64,000 bases of DNA, from the NCBI GenBank assembly GCA_963969395.1, contig OZ017799.1, positions 3,474,501-3,538,500 on the forward strand. Direction: 5' to 3'. Below the pieces are notes generated by a model that worked only from the letters and a program-made list of their open reading frames with translations, did no database searches and was not told the DNA's origin. Positions 22,342 to 34,300 of the stretch are shown piece after piece. The position numbers and the translations under genes are program-made. Position 1 is the stretch's first letter. Every line of letters starts with the position of its first letter. Origin of the DNA: Pseudoscleropodium purum. Its lineage: Eukaryota; Streptophyta; Bryopsida; Hypnales; Brachytheciaceae.

Positions 22342-22815
22342 AAGTAGTAGGTAGGTTCACCTTAAATAACTAATAAGTTCAGTTAATTATTATACCGGTA
22401 CCCAGATGTTTCCTCGGAGGGGAGCTAGCTACTTATTACAGGTGCTGCAATTCCATATTTTTTTGGCATTTAAAAAAAAGGGGGGGGGGGGGACCATTGA
22501 AGTATGTCGTTAATGTAATCTAATGGGTATTCAATCTCTGAAGAAATAAGATTCTCTGCACTGCATGCTTGCATAGGCTAATCCAAATAAATTAAGGAAT
22601 TGGTTACAAATCATTGGTGGTCAGAGTCTCAGAAACACGAGATAAACTCAATCTGGGTGGGTGGATAATGTGGCAGGACGACTCTTTAACTTACTATAGT
22701 TAAGTTATCAGTGAGTCATTCAGGACTGCTTTATTATTTTTCTAGTTTCAGTTTGTGTTTTTTTAATTTCTCCATGGAGGGAGGGGTGCAAAACTGCAGA
22801 GGAATGCAATAATAA
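22342..22815. other. Unassigned spacer with poly-G tract
   Basis: No gene is seen. A run of about 13 G follows a run of A at 22,472-22,492. Confidence 0.5.
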
Positions 22816-23204
22816 TAGGGGTAGTCACACCTTCTTGGTTCCTTGCCCAATCTCCGAATGGGGACGTGGCGGTTTAGGGTTGGTTTGTCGCTAGTCGAAT
22901 ATACTGTTTCTGCAAAGCCTTCGTGACATCCATTTTTCTTTTGCAGAGGTGAATAATGGGGCATGGCAAAGCCTTTGAGAGTGAATTTTTTCATCTACTA
23001 GTATTTACTTATCTTGCACTCCTTACAACACATACAATTTTGCAAGCGAGTGAATCCATTGTAGAAAGAAATTCTCCAAATGATACAAAAGGGATGTCAC
23101 ACCTTTCTTCACCCATAACTGCTCCCCACTAGCTCATGTTTTTCCTCACCAACTTTTCATCCTTGTGCAAAATTTTCTTGCTAAAGAAGGTGTGACTACC
23201 CCTA
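22816..23204. mobile_element. MITE-like element, 389 bp, 21-bp terminal inverted repeats
   Basis: The left end TAGGGGTAGTCACACCTTCTT (22,816-22,836) is repeated as its exact reverse complement at 23,184-23,204, with ATAATAATA/AATAATAAA-rich flanks. No coding capacity is visible. Superfamily not assigned. Confidence 0.75.
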
Positions 23205-25165
23205 ATAATAAAGGTGGGTAAGTTAGTACCCCCCAAATTGCACCCTACCTAAAACTAGTTATCGTCAAACTATGTACATCTACAAAATCAATAAATATAG
23301 AAGAAACAATTCTAGGACATCTACGAAATTAAAACAAAATTTTGACCCTTTTGCATATAGTATGCAAATGTCACATTCTTGCTTGCCTCCTCTCATTGCC
23401 AACAAGAAAATCAATGAAAATTAGACCAGTCTAATAATAGTAAATAAGTTACCCCAAGGGCATACAAACTCCAAACTAGACAGACTAGAGTAAACACATT
23501 ATTATACTTATTTCAATTACTCTAGCATAATTTTTTTAGTTTCAATTTTAGTTCTTAGCTATGATGACTCCAGCATACTAATTAAAAAATTTATTTGTTT
23601 TGGTCGCTACAAGTTCAAGTAATTTACAACAAATTTCATTACAAAACAGGCTAAATAATCTCATTTTCTTCTTCATGTTTCCTCTGAAATTGTATTCTCT
23701 TCTTTAGGTTTGCAGATAAGTAAAAAAAAAAAACATAATTTGAAAATTTGGTCCTCAAAGGGTTAAAATAACCAATTGCAAAATAAAATGCACTTGTAAT
23801 TCTACATATTCTTGCCTAACTTCTTGGCATGAGAATCTAGGTTCCATTTTCGGTGCACCTGTAATTACTACTTTTTCTTATAAGTTTTTGGTAGAACTTT
23901 GAAAATTCATGGTCTCTCAATACACTGTGTCAAAAAAATATGTGCTAAAAATGAAATGTGGAATTTAATAATAATAATAATAAAACATGCTTAGGTGCTC
24001 ATTAACCCTTAAACATCAAACATTAAAGGTTCTAGAAAATACATTGAAAAATCAACTCCTTGATCTTGGTTTGACATTTAACAATTAAATTTGTTTTTGG
24101 TGCAGCAACCTAGAAGCAACTCTAGTTTCTAGATATAAACTTAGACATTGGGAAAGTTGGGATGAAAAGTACTCAATTAATTTTAAGACCCACTAGTAGA
24201 TTTTTGCTTTGTCCCTTGACACAAACAATTTTTGACTAAATCAACAACTTTGCCCAACTCTACTTTTTGGTTTATAATTCATATGTTGTCATTAGAGTTC
24301 ATAGTTAACTCCTAATTGCCCGAGGCGCCAAATTCTAATGTTGACAATACTTTGAAGTTAAATAAAACCTAACCAAGTTGCCATTTTTAGTAGTTTATAT
24401 TTTTGAAAATTTCTTTTCATAGTCTAGTTTTAGCATCAAAAATTCCATTTTGAAAATGATTGATTATGATTTTTCTATTCATGATTTTGTGTAAGGATAT
24501 CCATGGCAATCTTGACTTTTTGTAGTGTTGAGAGTTCTTGGAAATGAGCCTCAAGTACACTAGATGTTAGAGAAAAAATCACATTAGAAATTCATTGAAA
24601 AATACAATAGAAGAGATTTTGAGAAACCGTAAATTGATTGGAGTTATGCATGTTATGTCCTTTAACCTCATATTTTTTTTGGTGACCAGTTTTTTAGATT
24701 TGACATGTGAAAAGAGGATTGATAGTCTTCAAATCACTTTTACAATTTTAACTCCCTCATGATCAAACATTATAATCTTTCAATCCGTAAGTGACATTGT
24801 TGTGTTTTCTTTTCCTATGTGATCTTTTACATGTCCAATTTGAATTTGTATTGTTATAATTCCAAAAAAAATTGATACAACCTATTATAATGTTGAATTT
24901 TTGTTCAATTTAGAACAAATTCCTAGAAGCTAAAAAAAGGCTTTGGGCATTTAGGGGTTATGTAAGAAGAAATTGGAGTTCTTCCCTTTCGAATAGTGTA
25001 AAAACCTAGAGAACTCAAGATCAAAGTCTTTTGGGATTCAAAATAGAGCTCTTTTGAGTTTTGTCCCTAATTTTGATTCCATCTATGAAAACTCAAGAGC
25101 ATTCAATATGTAAGACTAAGTTATACATCATAACTATCAAGACAAGAACTATAAGTTTAGAGTTG
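23205..25165. other. Unassigned AT-rich repeat debris
   Basis: 23,230-23,410 is a diverged fragment of the composite repeat described at 57,424 (ATGTACATCTACAAAATCAAT, TTTTGACCCTTTTGCATA). 24,002-24,965 may be a degenerate TTAA-type element: it opens TTAACCCTTAAACATC and closes GGGCATTTAGGGGTTAT. Nothing else is recognised. Confidence 0.45.
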
Positions 25166-26213
25166 CTAACCCCTGTAGGACCAAGCTGGATTTTTTTTTG
25201 CAAAATAACAATTTCGAGCAACTCACTATGAATGGAGTTTTTATTTATTTTTCTTTAAAATTTTCACAAAACATATAAACAAGTTTTTTCTTTTAGGCTT
25301 AACAATTTTCATAACTTTTGACTACATGGTTAAAAAATTAGTGCATGATATGTAGTTTGTTTTTCAACTCAAACAGCTTGAGTAAAATTGAAAAAATCAC
25401 TTTTTCGAGGAACAAAAATTTGAAATTGGTTTTCTAGATTTTCATATATATGGAAAGCTTTGAATCATTCCATTTTGATTAATGGCATGAAAGTTATAAG
25501 GAGTTTAGTGTGTGGGTAGTTATGGATTTTATACTCTAGAATAAACTTTGAAGTTCTTTAATTTAATTCAACTTTCAATATTTTTGAAATAAAATAAAAT
25601 TGTAGGATGTAGATTGTTTATTACAACATTCCAACCATTGGGATTGGCATTTTTCATTTCTACAACTAAATTTTTAACAATTTAGTATTTTAAATCATTC
25701 TCTACTTCCTATTTTTGAAAGAAAATAACACAGTTAAGGAAAACATAAGAAAGTAGCAAACCACAGCAAAAAAGTGGTAATATATATATATATATTATTG
25801 GTTTTTTTTGCTTTGCTTTTCGTTGGTCCAACTAAAGCAGAAAACACTATGCATTTTTCCTGTATGTTGTAGAATTCCAAATGGTTTGAAAATATTGAAG
25901 CATGAATCCAAAGAAGCACCACTATTTTGGACATTTTTTTAATACAAATGTGACCTTATGAAGTGTAGCTACCCTATTTTTTACAAGGCCCCTTAAAGGA
26001 TTTTTGTCAATTCAAACACTAATATCTTGCAATCCACAAGTTGAAAATTTCTGAATTTTTTTTCACATTTTTTCAAATGAATGTATTGCAAGGTCTTACG
26101 ATTACATGTGTCCATAATTTAATTGTTTTTCTAAAATTTGGTACTTATACTAGAAATGGAAGTTTTAGAGCATTTGGGGAGAAAAAACATAGTCAAAAAC
26201 ATGTAGGGGTTAA
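25166..26213 (+). mobile_element. TTAA element family A, copy A1
   Basis: The left end is degenerate (CTAACCCCTGTAGG) and the right end reads CATGTAGGGGTTAA. The interior matches the other copies: CTCACTATGAATGGAG, AAAGCTTTGAATCATTCCAT, CTAATATCTTGCAATC and ACTAGAAATGG. It has no open frame of note and a (TA)n insertion near 25,785. Confidence 0.8.
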
Positions 26214-26368
26214 TTCAAGATGAAGTAGTGCATCACAATGCATTTATTGTTGGAGATTTGGCTTGCAACTCCTTGTGAAGTCCAAACTACTTTACAATTA
26301 ACTCTAGTATAAATGGTGGAGATAGTTTATTTTTTTTCCATAGGAAAAACACTTGCTATTGGTGAAAA

Positions 26369-27314
26369 TTAACCCCTAAATGCACAAATTGTGTTTTTAT
26401 TGACAACATAGAAATTTTGGGCAGCTCACTATGAATGGAGTTTTTATTTTTTTTCTTTGAAATTTTGATACAACATATGCCTGAGGAGTTGCTTCAAGGC
26501 CCACCAATTTCATAATTTTTTACTACATGATTAAAAAATTATTATATGATATATACTTTTCATTGCTCAACAGGCAACAAAAAAAACTTCTTTAAAAATA
26601 ATTGTTTTTAGAAATGAAAACTTGAAATTGGTTCTCTAAATTTATATATACTTGTAAAGCTTTGAATCATTTCATTTTGATCAACGAGTCAAAAGTTATG
26701 AGGAGTTTTACTTTGCAAAGGTTTGTGGGTCATTATTGAATCTCTACTCTAAGACAAACTTTGAAGTCCTTTATTTAACTCAATTTTCAATATGTTTGGA
26801 AAAAAATAAAAATAGTAGGTGTACATTTTTTATTACAACATTACAACCATTGCAATTGGCATTTTTTTAGTTTCATAAATAAGTTGTTAACATTTCAGTA
26901 TTTTGAATCATTCTCTCCTTCTTTCTACTTATAATTTTTTTCCTAAATGTTTTACAATTCCAAATGATCTGAAAATTTTCAAACATGCAACCAACTTAAC
27001 TTGAAAAACGAATTTAAAGAATAACCACCATCTTAGACATTCTTTCATACAAATGTGACCTTTTGAAGTGCAACAACCCAGGTTTTCGTTGGCCCCCTAA
27101 AGAATATTTGTTACTTCAAATGCTAATATCTTGCAATCTACATGGTGAAAATTTTTGAAATTTTTTTCCACATATTCTCAAACAAACATATTACGAGATC
27201 CCATGGTTACATATGTCCCCCAATTTTTTTTTTCGAAAATTTAGTACTTGTACTACAAATGGCAATTTGGGAGTGGCTTTGATGAAAACATAGTCAAAAT
27301 CATTTAGAGGTTAA
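26369..27314 (+). mobile_element. TTAA element family A, copy A2
   Basis: It starts TTAACCCCTAAATGCACAAA and ends CATTTAGAGGTTAA. The interior is collinear with A1. It lies only about 155 bp from A1, same orientation. Confidence 0.85.
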
Positions 27315-28169
27315 GATCGTCCATAACATGGATGGTGTACTAAACAAATGGCCAACCAAATGGCCAACCTTTTTGATGTTGATGGGTTTTTTCCAGTACT
27401 GGTGGTGATGTTCTTCCATGGGTTAGTTCAATCAGCAGCTTGCGCATTCATTAGCAACTCCCCAGGTCCCCATCAGCTTACCATTCAGCTATTTGAGCAC
27501 GGGACCCCGGGACCCCGGGACACTCCGGGACGCGAGGTTCATGTGACTGGACTGCACGTCAATTGCTGTCACAGGAGATTCTGTACTACCTTACATGCAT
27601 TTGTTGCACCCTTCTGGAATGAGCTGCATTTTACTGGACTCCAGCGAAGCCAGGCAGGGTCTTCCACAATGTCAAACTTCTGCCAGCTCAATTTGGTCGA
27701 AATTATATTATGTATGAGATAACCTATGAGTCGCTGTAACGGTGAGTTAGGTTATCATACATACTAAGTGTTTTAAGTGTCTGGTTGTTCACTTTTTAAT
27801 TACAACCTTTGCTTTCTTTATGATCCAAGGGCGTAAGATGGAATTTGAAAGGAGTGAGAAGGTTGTGAATTGCAACTTGTGAAGGGGATGGCAACATTGC
27901 CAATGGCGTAGAACCCAAACACGTATCTTCTCATTGTTTCACTCTCTGATATCACGCTTTGGTAGATTCCAAGGATCCATTTGTTGTGAGGTATATAGAT
28001 GTAATTGGATGATTTTTCACATGTCACATTCTAAGAAGTCAATACATAACACGTAAAGTTGTTTACCAATGAGGTATAAACTTAGTTCTCTTTTGCAACC
28101 TTGAAAAGGAGAGTCCAATAGTGAAGAAAATTATCTTCTACAATTCTTCAACCAACTCCAATCTTTGAA
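27315..28169. other. GC-richer island of unknown nature
   Basis: 27,330-27,720 is richer in G and C than its surroundings. It has a short direct repeat GGGACCCC (27,502-27,520) and an open frame of 124 codons of unknown character. A small hairpin follows at 27,710-27,762 (ATGTATGAGATAACCTA against TAGGTTATCATACAT). No family is recognised; a degraded transposon fragment is most likely. Confidence 0.4.
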
Positions 28170-28490
28170 TTAACCCCTGAAGTTCCTTGACTATGTTTTC
28201 CCTCAAAATGCTCAAAAATTGCCATTTCTAGTATAAGTACTAAGTTTTTGAGAAAAAACTTTTTTCGACACATGCAATTGTAGGATCTTGTAGCATGTTG
28301 ACTATAAAACACGTGGTAAAAATTTCAAAATTTTCCAATGCATAGATTACAAGCTTATAATGATATAAGCATTCAAATTCACTAAAATCATTTTTTGCCT
28401 TGTGAAAAACAAGGTAGCTACACTTCACAAGCTCAATTTTCTATGAAAAATGTCCAAAATGGTGGGTAGAATACATCATCAACTTAAGAA
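28170..28490 (-). mobile_element. TTAA element family A, reverse fragment
   Basis: TTAACCCCTGAAGTTCC at 28,170 is the right end of family A read in reverse. Collinear sequence follows (GCCATTTCTAGTATAAGTAC, GTAGGATCTTGTAGCATG, AATGTCCAAAATGGTGG) to about 28,490, where similarity is lost. Confidence 0.75.
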
Positions 28491-29875
28491 ATTTTGAATT
28501 TTTCAAGTTCAAGTATTAAAATCAAGGATAATTTTTAAAACTCTTAACGGATATTAGAGAAAGAAATACATTAAAGAAAAATATGGTAAATGCAACGATC
28601 ATAAGTAATAAAATGGGTTTATTAAAAGAAAAAACTTTTGATTTTTAATATATTAACTTTTGAAGTAGAGGTTGCCTTGGATTTGCTTAATGGTTTGGGT
28701 TTTCATATCAATGAAGAAAATATTGGTGGCTTTTGCCCAATAGTTTTCTTGTGGAAGACTTTAAATCATTTTTTCCTTTGCAATAAGTAACATTGTACCT
28801 AAAATCAATATTAAAGATATTAAGTAAATGAATCATTAAGTTCCAGACTATTCAATATTTGGAGGTTATAAACTAATGCTGCTATTGTTGTTTGTTCTTT
28901 TGAAGGTTCACAACTCTTTTTTTTTAATGGATATTTCATAAGTTCAGTATTAACTAGTAAAGATTCATGACTACATTTCATCAAAGACACTTCAAAATTA
29001 CTATTTGTATTGCAAAGAGATATAATGATTTTTTTAAATTTTTTGGCATATTAAGCCTAGGATCTTTCATAAGACTTGTATGAAAATGTGAGGTGAAAAA
29101 TTCAAAAACTTTGACTGTGTAGATTGTAAATATCAATATTCAATGCAAAAAGAAATATTTTTGAACCTTAAGTACAATATTATGTTTTTAAACTCTGAAT
29201 CCTTTTAACTTCAAATTTTTGTACTATTAATATATAGAGTTTTGATGTTTAAATCTTCATGGTGGAAATTTAAGAAGAGAATCCATGGGTGGAAAGTCAA
29301 ATAAAAAAAATTACTAAGTAGAAGTAGGTCATAAATCAAAGCTTTTCATGTAGACACAAATATTCTCTATGAGATTAAAAAAAAAATTTGCTACTTGGAG
29401 TCAAACATTTTGAGCTTTGAAGGACATAACTTTTTTTCCTAGACACCAATTGAAACAAAAATAATATTTCCAGTAAAAAGCTAGTATATTTTCTTTTTTC
29501 ATTAAAAAAAGCTTTTAAAAATTCTGTAAAACCTATCTAAAATTCCTGGAGATCTCATTTGAGAACTTTGAACCTTTAAGGTTTAGTAGAGATGTCATTG
29601 AATTGTGTAATTTTGAAATTTAAAAAAACTGATTATAAATTTTTAAAATTTTCAAACCTATGTTGGTGGGTTTTTTTAAACAAATGAAAGTGATTTTTCA
29701 AACCCATGTTTCAAAGAATGCCAATGTCTTGGTATTCTAAGGGAGACATCTTGTATTCAATGATATGTGATTCATGTCATTCAATGTTGATAAGTCTAAT
29801 ATTTGAAGTAATAAATGTTTTGCAATGCCACCGACTACCGGTAGATAACACATTTTTTCTCTTAACCCATTTAAA
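28491..29875. other. Unassigned AT-rich sequence
   Basis: Very AT-rich, many A and T runs, no gene or recognised repeat boundary. Confidence 0.5.
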
Positions 29876-30205
29876 GGCCACTTCACACATGGGCCAAAGT
29901 TCGAGAGTCCGTCGGCCTCCATCAATCTAATTTCAAAAAACCTTGACTTTGGCCTCTCAACCCTTCACATCATGTGGCACAATCCAAAGTCCATTGCCCT
30001 CCAAACTACCTACATGGCAATGGACTCACAATGGACTCTTGACCAAATTTGGGTCGCCACTTTGTAGTGATCCAGACTCTAGTTGAGAGTCCATTGAATT
30101 TTACTATTTATTACCATTTATTGTCCATTTCTTTGAACTCTCACCCAAAGTATGGCCTTGAACTCCCACGGCCTCTCAACTTGGTCAGCCCATGTGTGAA
30201 CCGCC
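29876..30205. mobile_element. MITE family C, copy 1 (330 bp)
   Basis: The ends read GGCCACTTCACACATGGG and CCCATGTGTGAACCGCC, an imperfect inverted pair. The inner parts (CCTCCAAACTACCTACATGG, CGGCCTCTCAACTTGG) match copy 2 at 40,340. Confidence 0.8.
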
Positions 30206-30434
30206 CTTGAGTTCTTTGATGTTTAGAAGCCAAAATAAACTTCAAAATACTCTTTAGTATAGCAAGGCTAGAATTTGTTTTCTTTTATGAATCCAATTGC
30301 ATGATTTTTTTGTGAACTTCTTCAAGTATATCTTTCAAAAAATTTAGAGTGAAAAACCCAATTGATTGCAAGATTATAATGCCTAATCTTCAAATATACT
30401 ACTCCATCCATCCTAAATGATCTTATGGTTCTCC

Positions 30435-31383
30435 TTAACCAATAAAGGACCAAACTGCGTTTTTTGGCAATATAGTAATTTTAGGTAGCTCACTACAAAT
30501 GGAGTTTTTATTTTCTTCTTTGAAATTTTAACACAACATGTGCCCAAGGAGTAGCTTTAAGATCCAACAACTTTCATAACTTTTGACTACATGGTTAAGA
30601 AGTTATTGTATGATATGTACTTTTCATTACTCGATAGGCAACCCAAGTAGCAAAAAATACTTCTTTAAAAAACACTTTTTTAAGGAATTAAAATTTGAAA
30701 TTTTTGTCTAGATTTACATATGCTTGGAAAGCTTTGAATCATTCCATTTTGATCAATGAATTGAAAGTTACGAGGAGTTTCAGTTTGCAAAAGTTTGAAA
30801 GTCATTATTGAATCTTTATTCTGAGACAAATTTTGAAGTCTTTTATTGAACTCAATTTTCAATATTCTTGGAAAAAAATAAAAACCTTGGGTTTAGATTT
30901 TTTATCAAACATTACAACCATTGGGATTGGTATTTTTCAATTCTATAAATAAATTGTTAACAATTTAGTATTTTGAATCATTCTCTACTTCTTTCTACTT
31001 AATATTTTTTTTCCTATGTTGTACAATTCCAAATGATCAAAAAAATTTCAAGCATGTATCCAACTTGAATCAAAGAATAAGTTCAAAGAGTAACTTCTAT
31101 TTTGGACATTTTTTCATACAAATGTGACCTTATAAAGTGCAACTGCCTGGTTTTCCATAGGGCCAAGAAAGGGATTTTTGTCACTTCAAATGCTAATATC
31201 TTGCAATCTACAAGGTGAAAAATTTTGAAATTTTTTCCACATCTTTTTCAAACTAAAATCCTACAAGATCCTATAGTTGCATGTGGCCAAAAAAATCTTC
31301 TTCTAAAATTTGGTACTTGTACTAGAAATGACAATTTTGGAGCAATTTTAGTGAAAACACAATCAAAATCATTAAGTGATTAA
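30435..31383 (+). mobile_element. TTAA element family A, copy A3
   Basis: TTAACCAATAAAGGACC at the left (diverged) and CATTAAGTGATTAA at the right. The interior is collinear with A2 and A4, including GTGACCTTATAAAGTGCAAC and GGTACTTGTACTAGAAATGA. Confidence 0.85.
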
Positions 31384-34300
31384 TGATCTCTTGGTTGCTA
31401 AAAAATGATAAGTTTTGTTCTTGAAGATTCAATGAATGAATAACAACTTCTTTGAAATACTCGAACATAGGTTGAAACAACATTATTTTTAGCCTTAATT
31501 CCAAACATTTTGTCCAACGAAAAGATTATTTGGGGACAAAAGAAGTAGTTTTTTGTAGACTTTTTTATAGGTGAAGTTTTGTCTTTCAACATTAAAAACA
31601 ACAAGATGTGGGTTCCATTACTTTTGCAATTTAGTTTGTATGTTAGAAATTGGGTTGAAATCACATGAAAAAGAAAATAGAAAATAATCTTATATTCATT
31701 TTAAAATAAATTAATGAATGGAAGGTGATACATATATGATGAAAAAGAAACCAAAATGACTAATAACTTTGGAATGAATTTAAGATTTGTCAATCCTAGT
31801 GATAAATATGCTCTAGTAATTAAGTAAAATATGCCAGAAAAATCCAAAATGGTGGGTCAATACTTTGGGGATCGTTAAAAAAAATTTAAACCTTGCAAAG
31901 AATTGTTAAGCTTTCATTTTTCAACACCCCATAGTGCAAATATAGAAAAAAAATTGAAAATTGAAAATACCATTTTTTGGGGAAAAAATAATTTTTACAA
32001 ATTAAAATTTTATGTGGCACTGACATGCTACCAATAGTTTCACATCAAATTTCAACTTTAAAAAAATAAAAAACAAAAAATATATTACTTTTTTTATTTT
32101 TATAATTACAACAAAGGGGGCGTGTGAAAAACTCGAAAACCTCCCAAGGCCTGAAATTTTTCCTAATGTCCAAAGCATTTGATCAAATCCTTAAGCATGA
32201 ATCCTATGGTTAAGTTATTTTCATTCCTACTAAAAACTCTTGGGCATTGAAAGATGGTTTCAAACATCTTTTAGCAAGTATAATTTCAACTTTTTGTGAA
32301 TAAACTACAATTTTTGAAGTGCTATAAATTATTGTGATATTTAATTGGACTGTAAAGCCTCTTAGTGACCAAAATGTTTTGTTTTTTTTCTCATTTTTGG
32401 ACAAGCTTCTATGAATGCAATTCTTGATGGTATTTTCTAAAGCTTTTATGTAGAATTATGAGGTTTCTTCTAGTTTTTCAATTTGCCAATTTGCAAAAAA
32501 AGCAAGTTTGTAGTTAAAAAATTCACATTGTTTTTCTATTGTACTTTCCTAAACTTTTAGAAAACTAATAAAGTATTATTTTAATTATCAAATGTTTAAA
32601 AACTCTTGTAGGATAGAGTAAACTTGCCATTGACTAGACAACACTAATCATTGGACAACAAACACACCAATTACTGAATAGGTACAGCATACAATGCAAC
32701 CTTTGGGAACACCGGTGAGGGCTTTGTGCTAATAGTGGAGCTTCGCACTATGTGGTCAATGGTTGTCAAACAATTTGGTATAGTTTTCAAACTCATTGCC
32801 ATTGTATTGTTGTAAAATTTGAACGAAAAAACCTTTTCACATTTTGTTTTTAAGGTGAGTCTTAACATGACAATTAACCAAATTTAAAAAGCATTCAAGT
32901 TATTATTTTAGTGTGGAAAAGTATTTCAATTTTACTCTTGCAATGATTGGAAGGTTTACACTAAATTCATATTTGCAAGGAATTCATTTTATTCATTTCA
33001 TTCTAATAAGTGAGGTGAAAGATTGGGTAAAAGATGTGACAAGTTCTATAACAAGAGTAGTCATGAAATATTCCCAAAACAACTACAAGGTTTGTTTCTA
33101 AACTCAATTTTTGCAATTTTTGAAAACAAATAAATGCATTTTCAGAACATTTTTTATATTGGGATTGATCTATTTCAATTCCATGTTAGATTCATCAGCA
33201 ATTTATTTTTTCTATAATCTCATGTACCTTTTTGTGTAATGATTATTTAAAGGATGAAAATGAAGGGTTTTTTTCTTTAATTTTTTGAATAGACTCCCAA
33301 ATCAATTTTCTAACGTAATATCAAAATTCATCTTGTAGTGGAAGACAAACATTTTTTCTTGAAACATTTCAAAGTTGAAACTTCAACCTTTAGAACAATT
33401 AAAAAACAACTTATTGTATTACTTTGAACATTTTTGTCTTGAAGATGTTAAAGAACCAGGCTTTAAAAATTGGTGGAAAAGTAGACATTCAAGTTAGATA
33501 CAAGATCTTACGATTTGAAGTTGCAAAAAAATCACAAATTTGACAATTCTACTTTGTTTTCAACATATGTTGTTTGGGGGCAGCTTTGTACATAAATACC
33601 CAAAGAACTTTAGGGGGGTAAAATTGATCACAAACTCTCATATTTAGACAACATCCATTCATGCAAGAATCTGGAACAATTACTTTTAGAAAAATGGAAT
33701 GATGATTAGGTATAGTCACCCAACTAGTTTCAGACCTATGTGACTTATGTTTTCAAACAATCCTAAAGTGTCTTGCTCAATGAACAATGAGAATTGGCAT
33801 GTAGTCTAAGATGAACCAATTCAATTTCCTAGCAAAACACTCAATAGCCTTAAGAGAGTTGCCTTGTCTTCATCCACAAAGTTCATCCAACACATTATTG
33901 ACCACTTTGATTACTACTTTGAACACTAACTACTTTGATTTCTATTGTAATCACTTGCTGCTTTTCAATACTGTCCATCCAATTCTCATATTTCATATCA
34001 CGTGTTCCCACAAGCTACTAATGAAATGTAGAATATTCCACATCATTTTGAGGGGGGAGGACAATAGAGCTGTTGACTACTGAGTGTTAACTTATTAGAA
34101 AATGACAATTCAAAATCAAAACTTCAAACAAATTGTTGAGAGTTTTTTCTTAAAGAAATCAATTATCACTAAAAGTACATGGAATAACCAAAACATACAT
34201 AAAGAAAAAAAAACAGGGATTAGTGAAAAAGAGCTTCAAATATGGGTTTGGGGTTGGGCCCCCCTTTTTTTTCTCTCCAGATATTGATCCTGCCCCCAAA

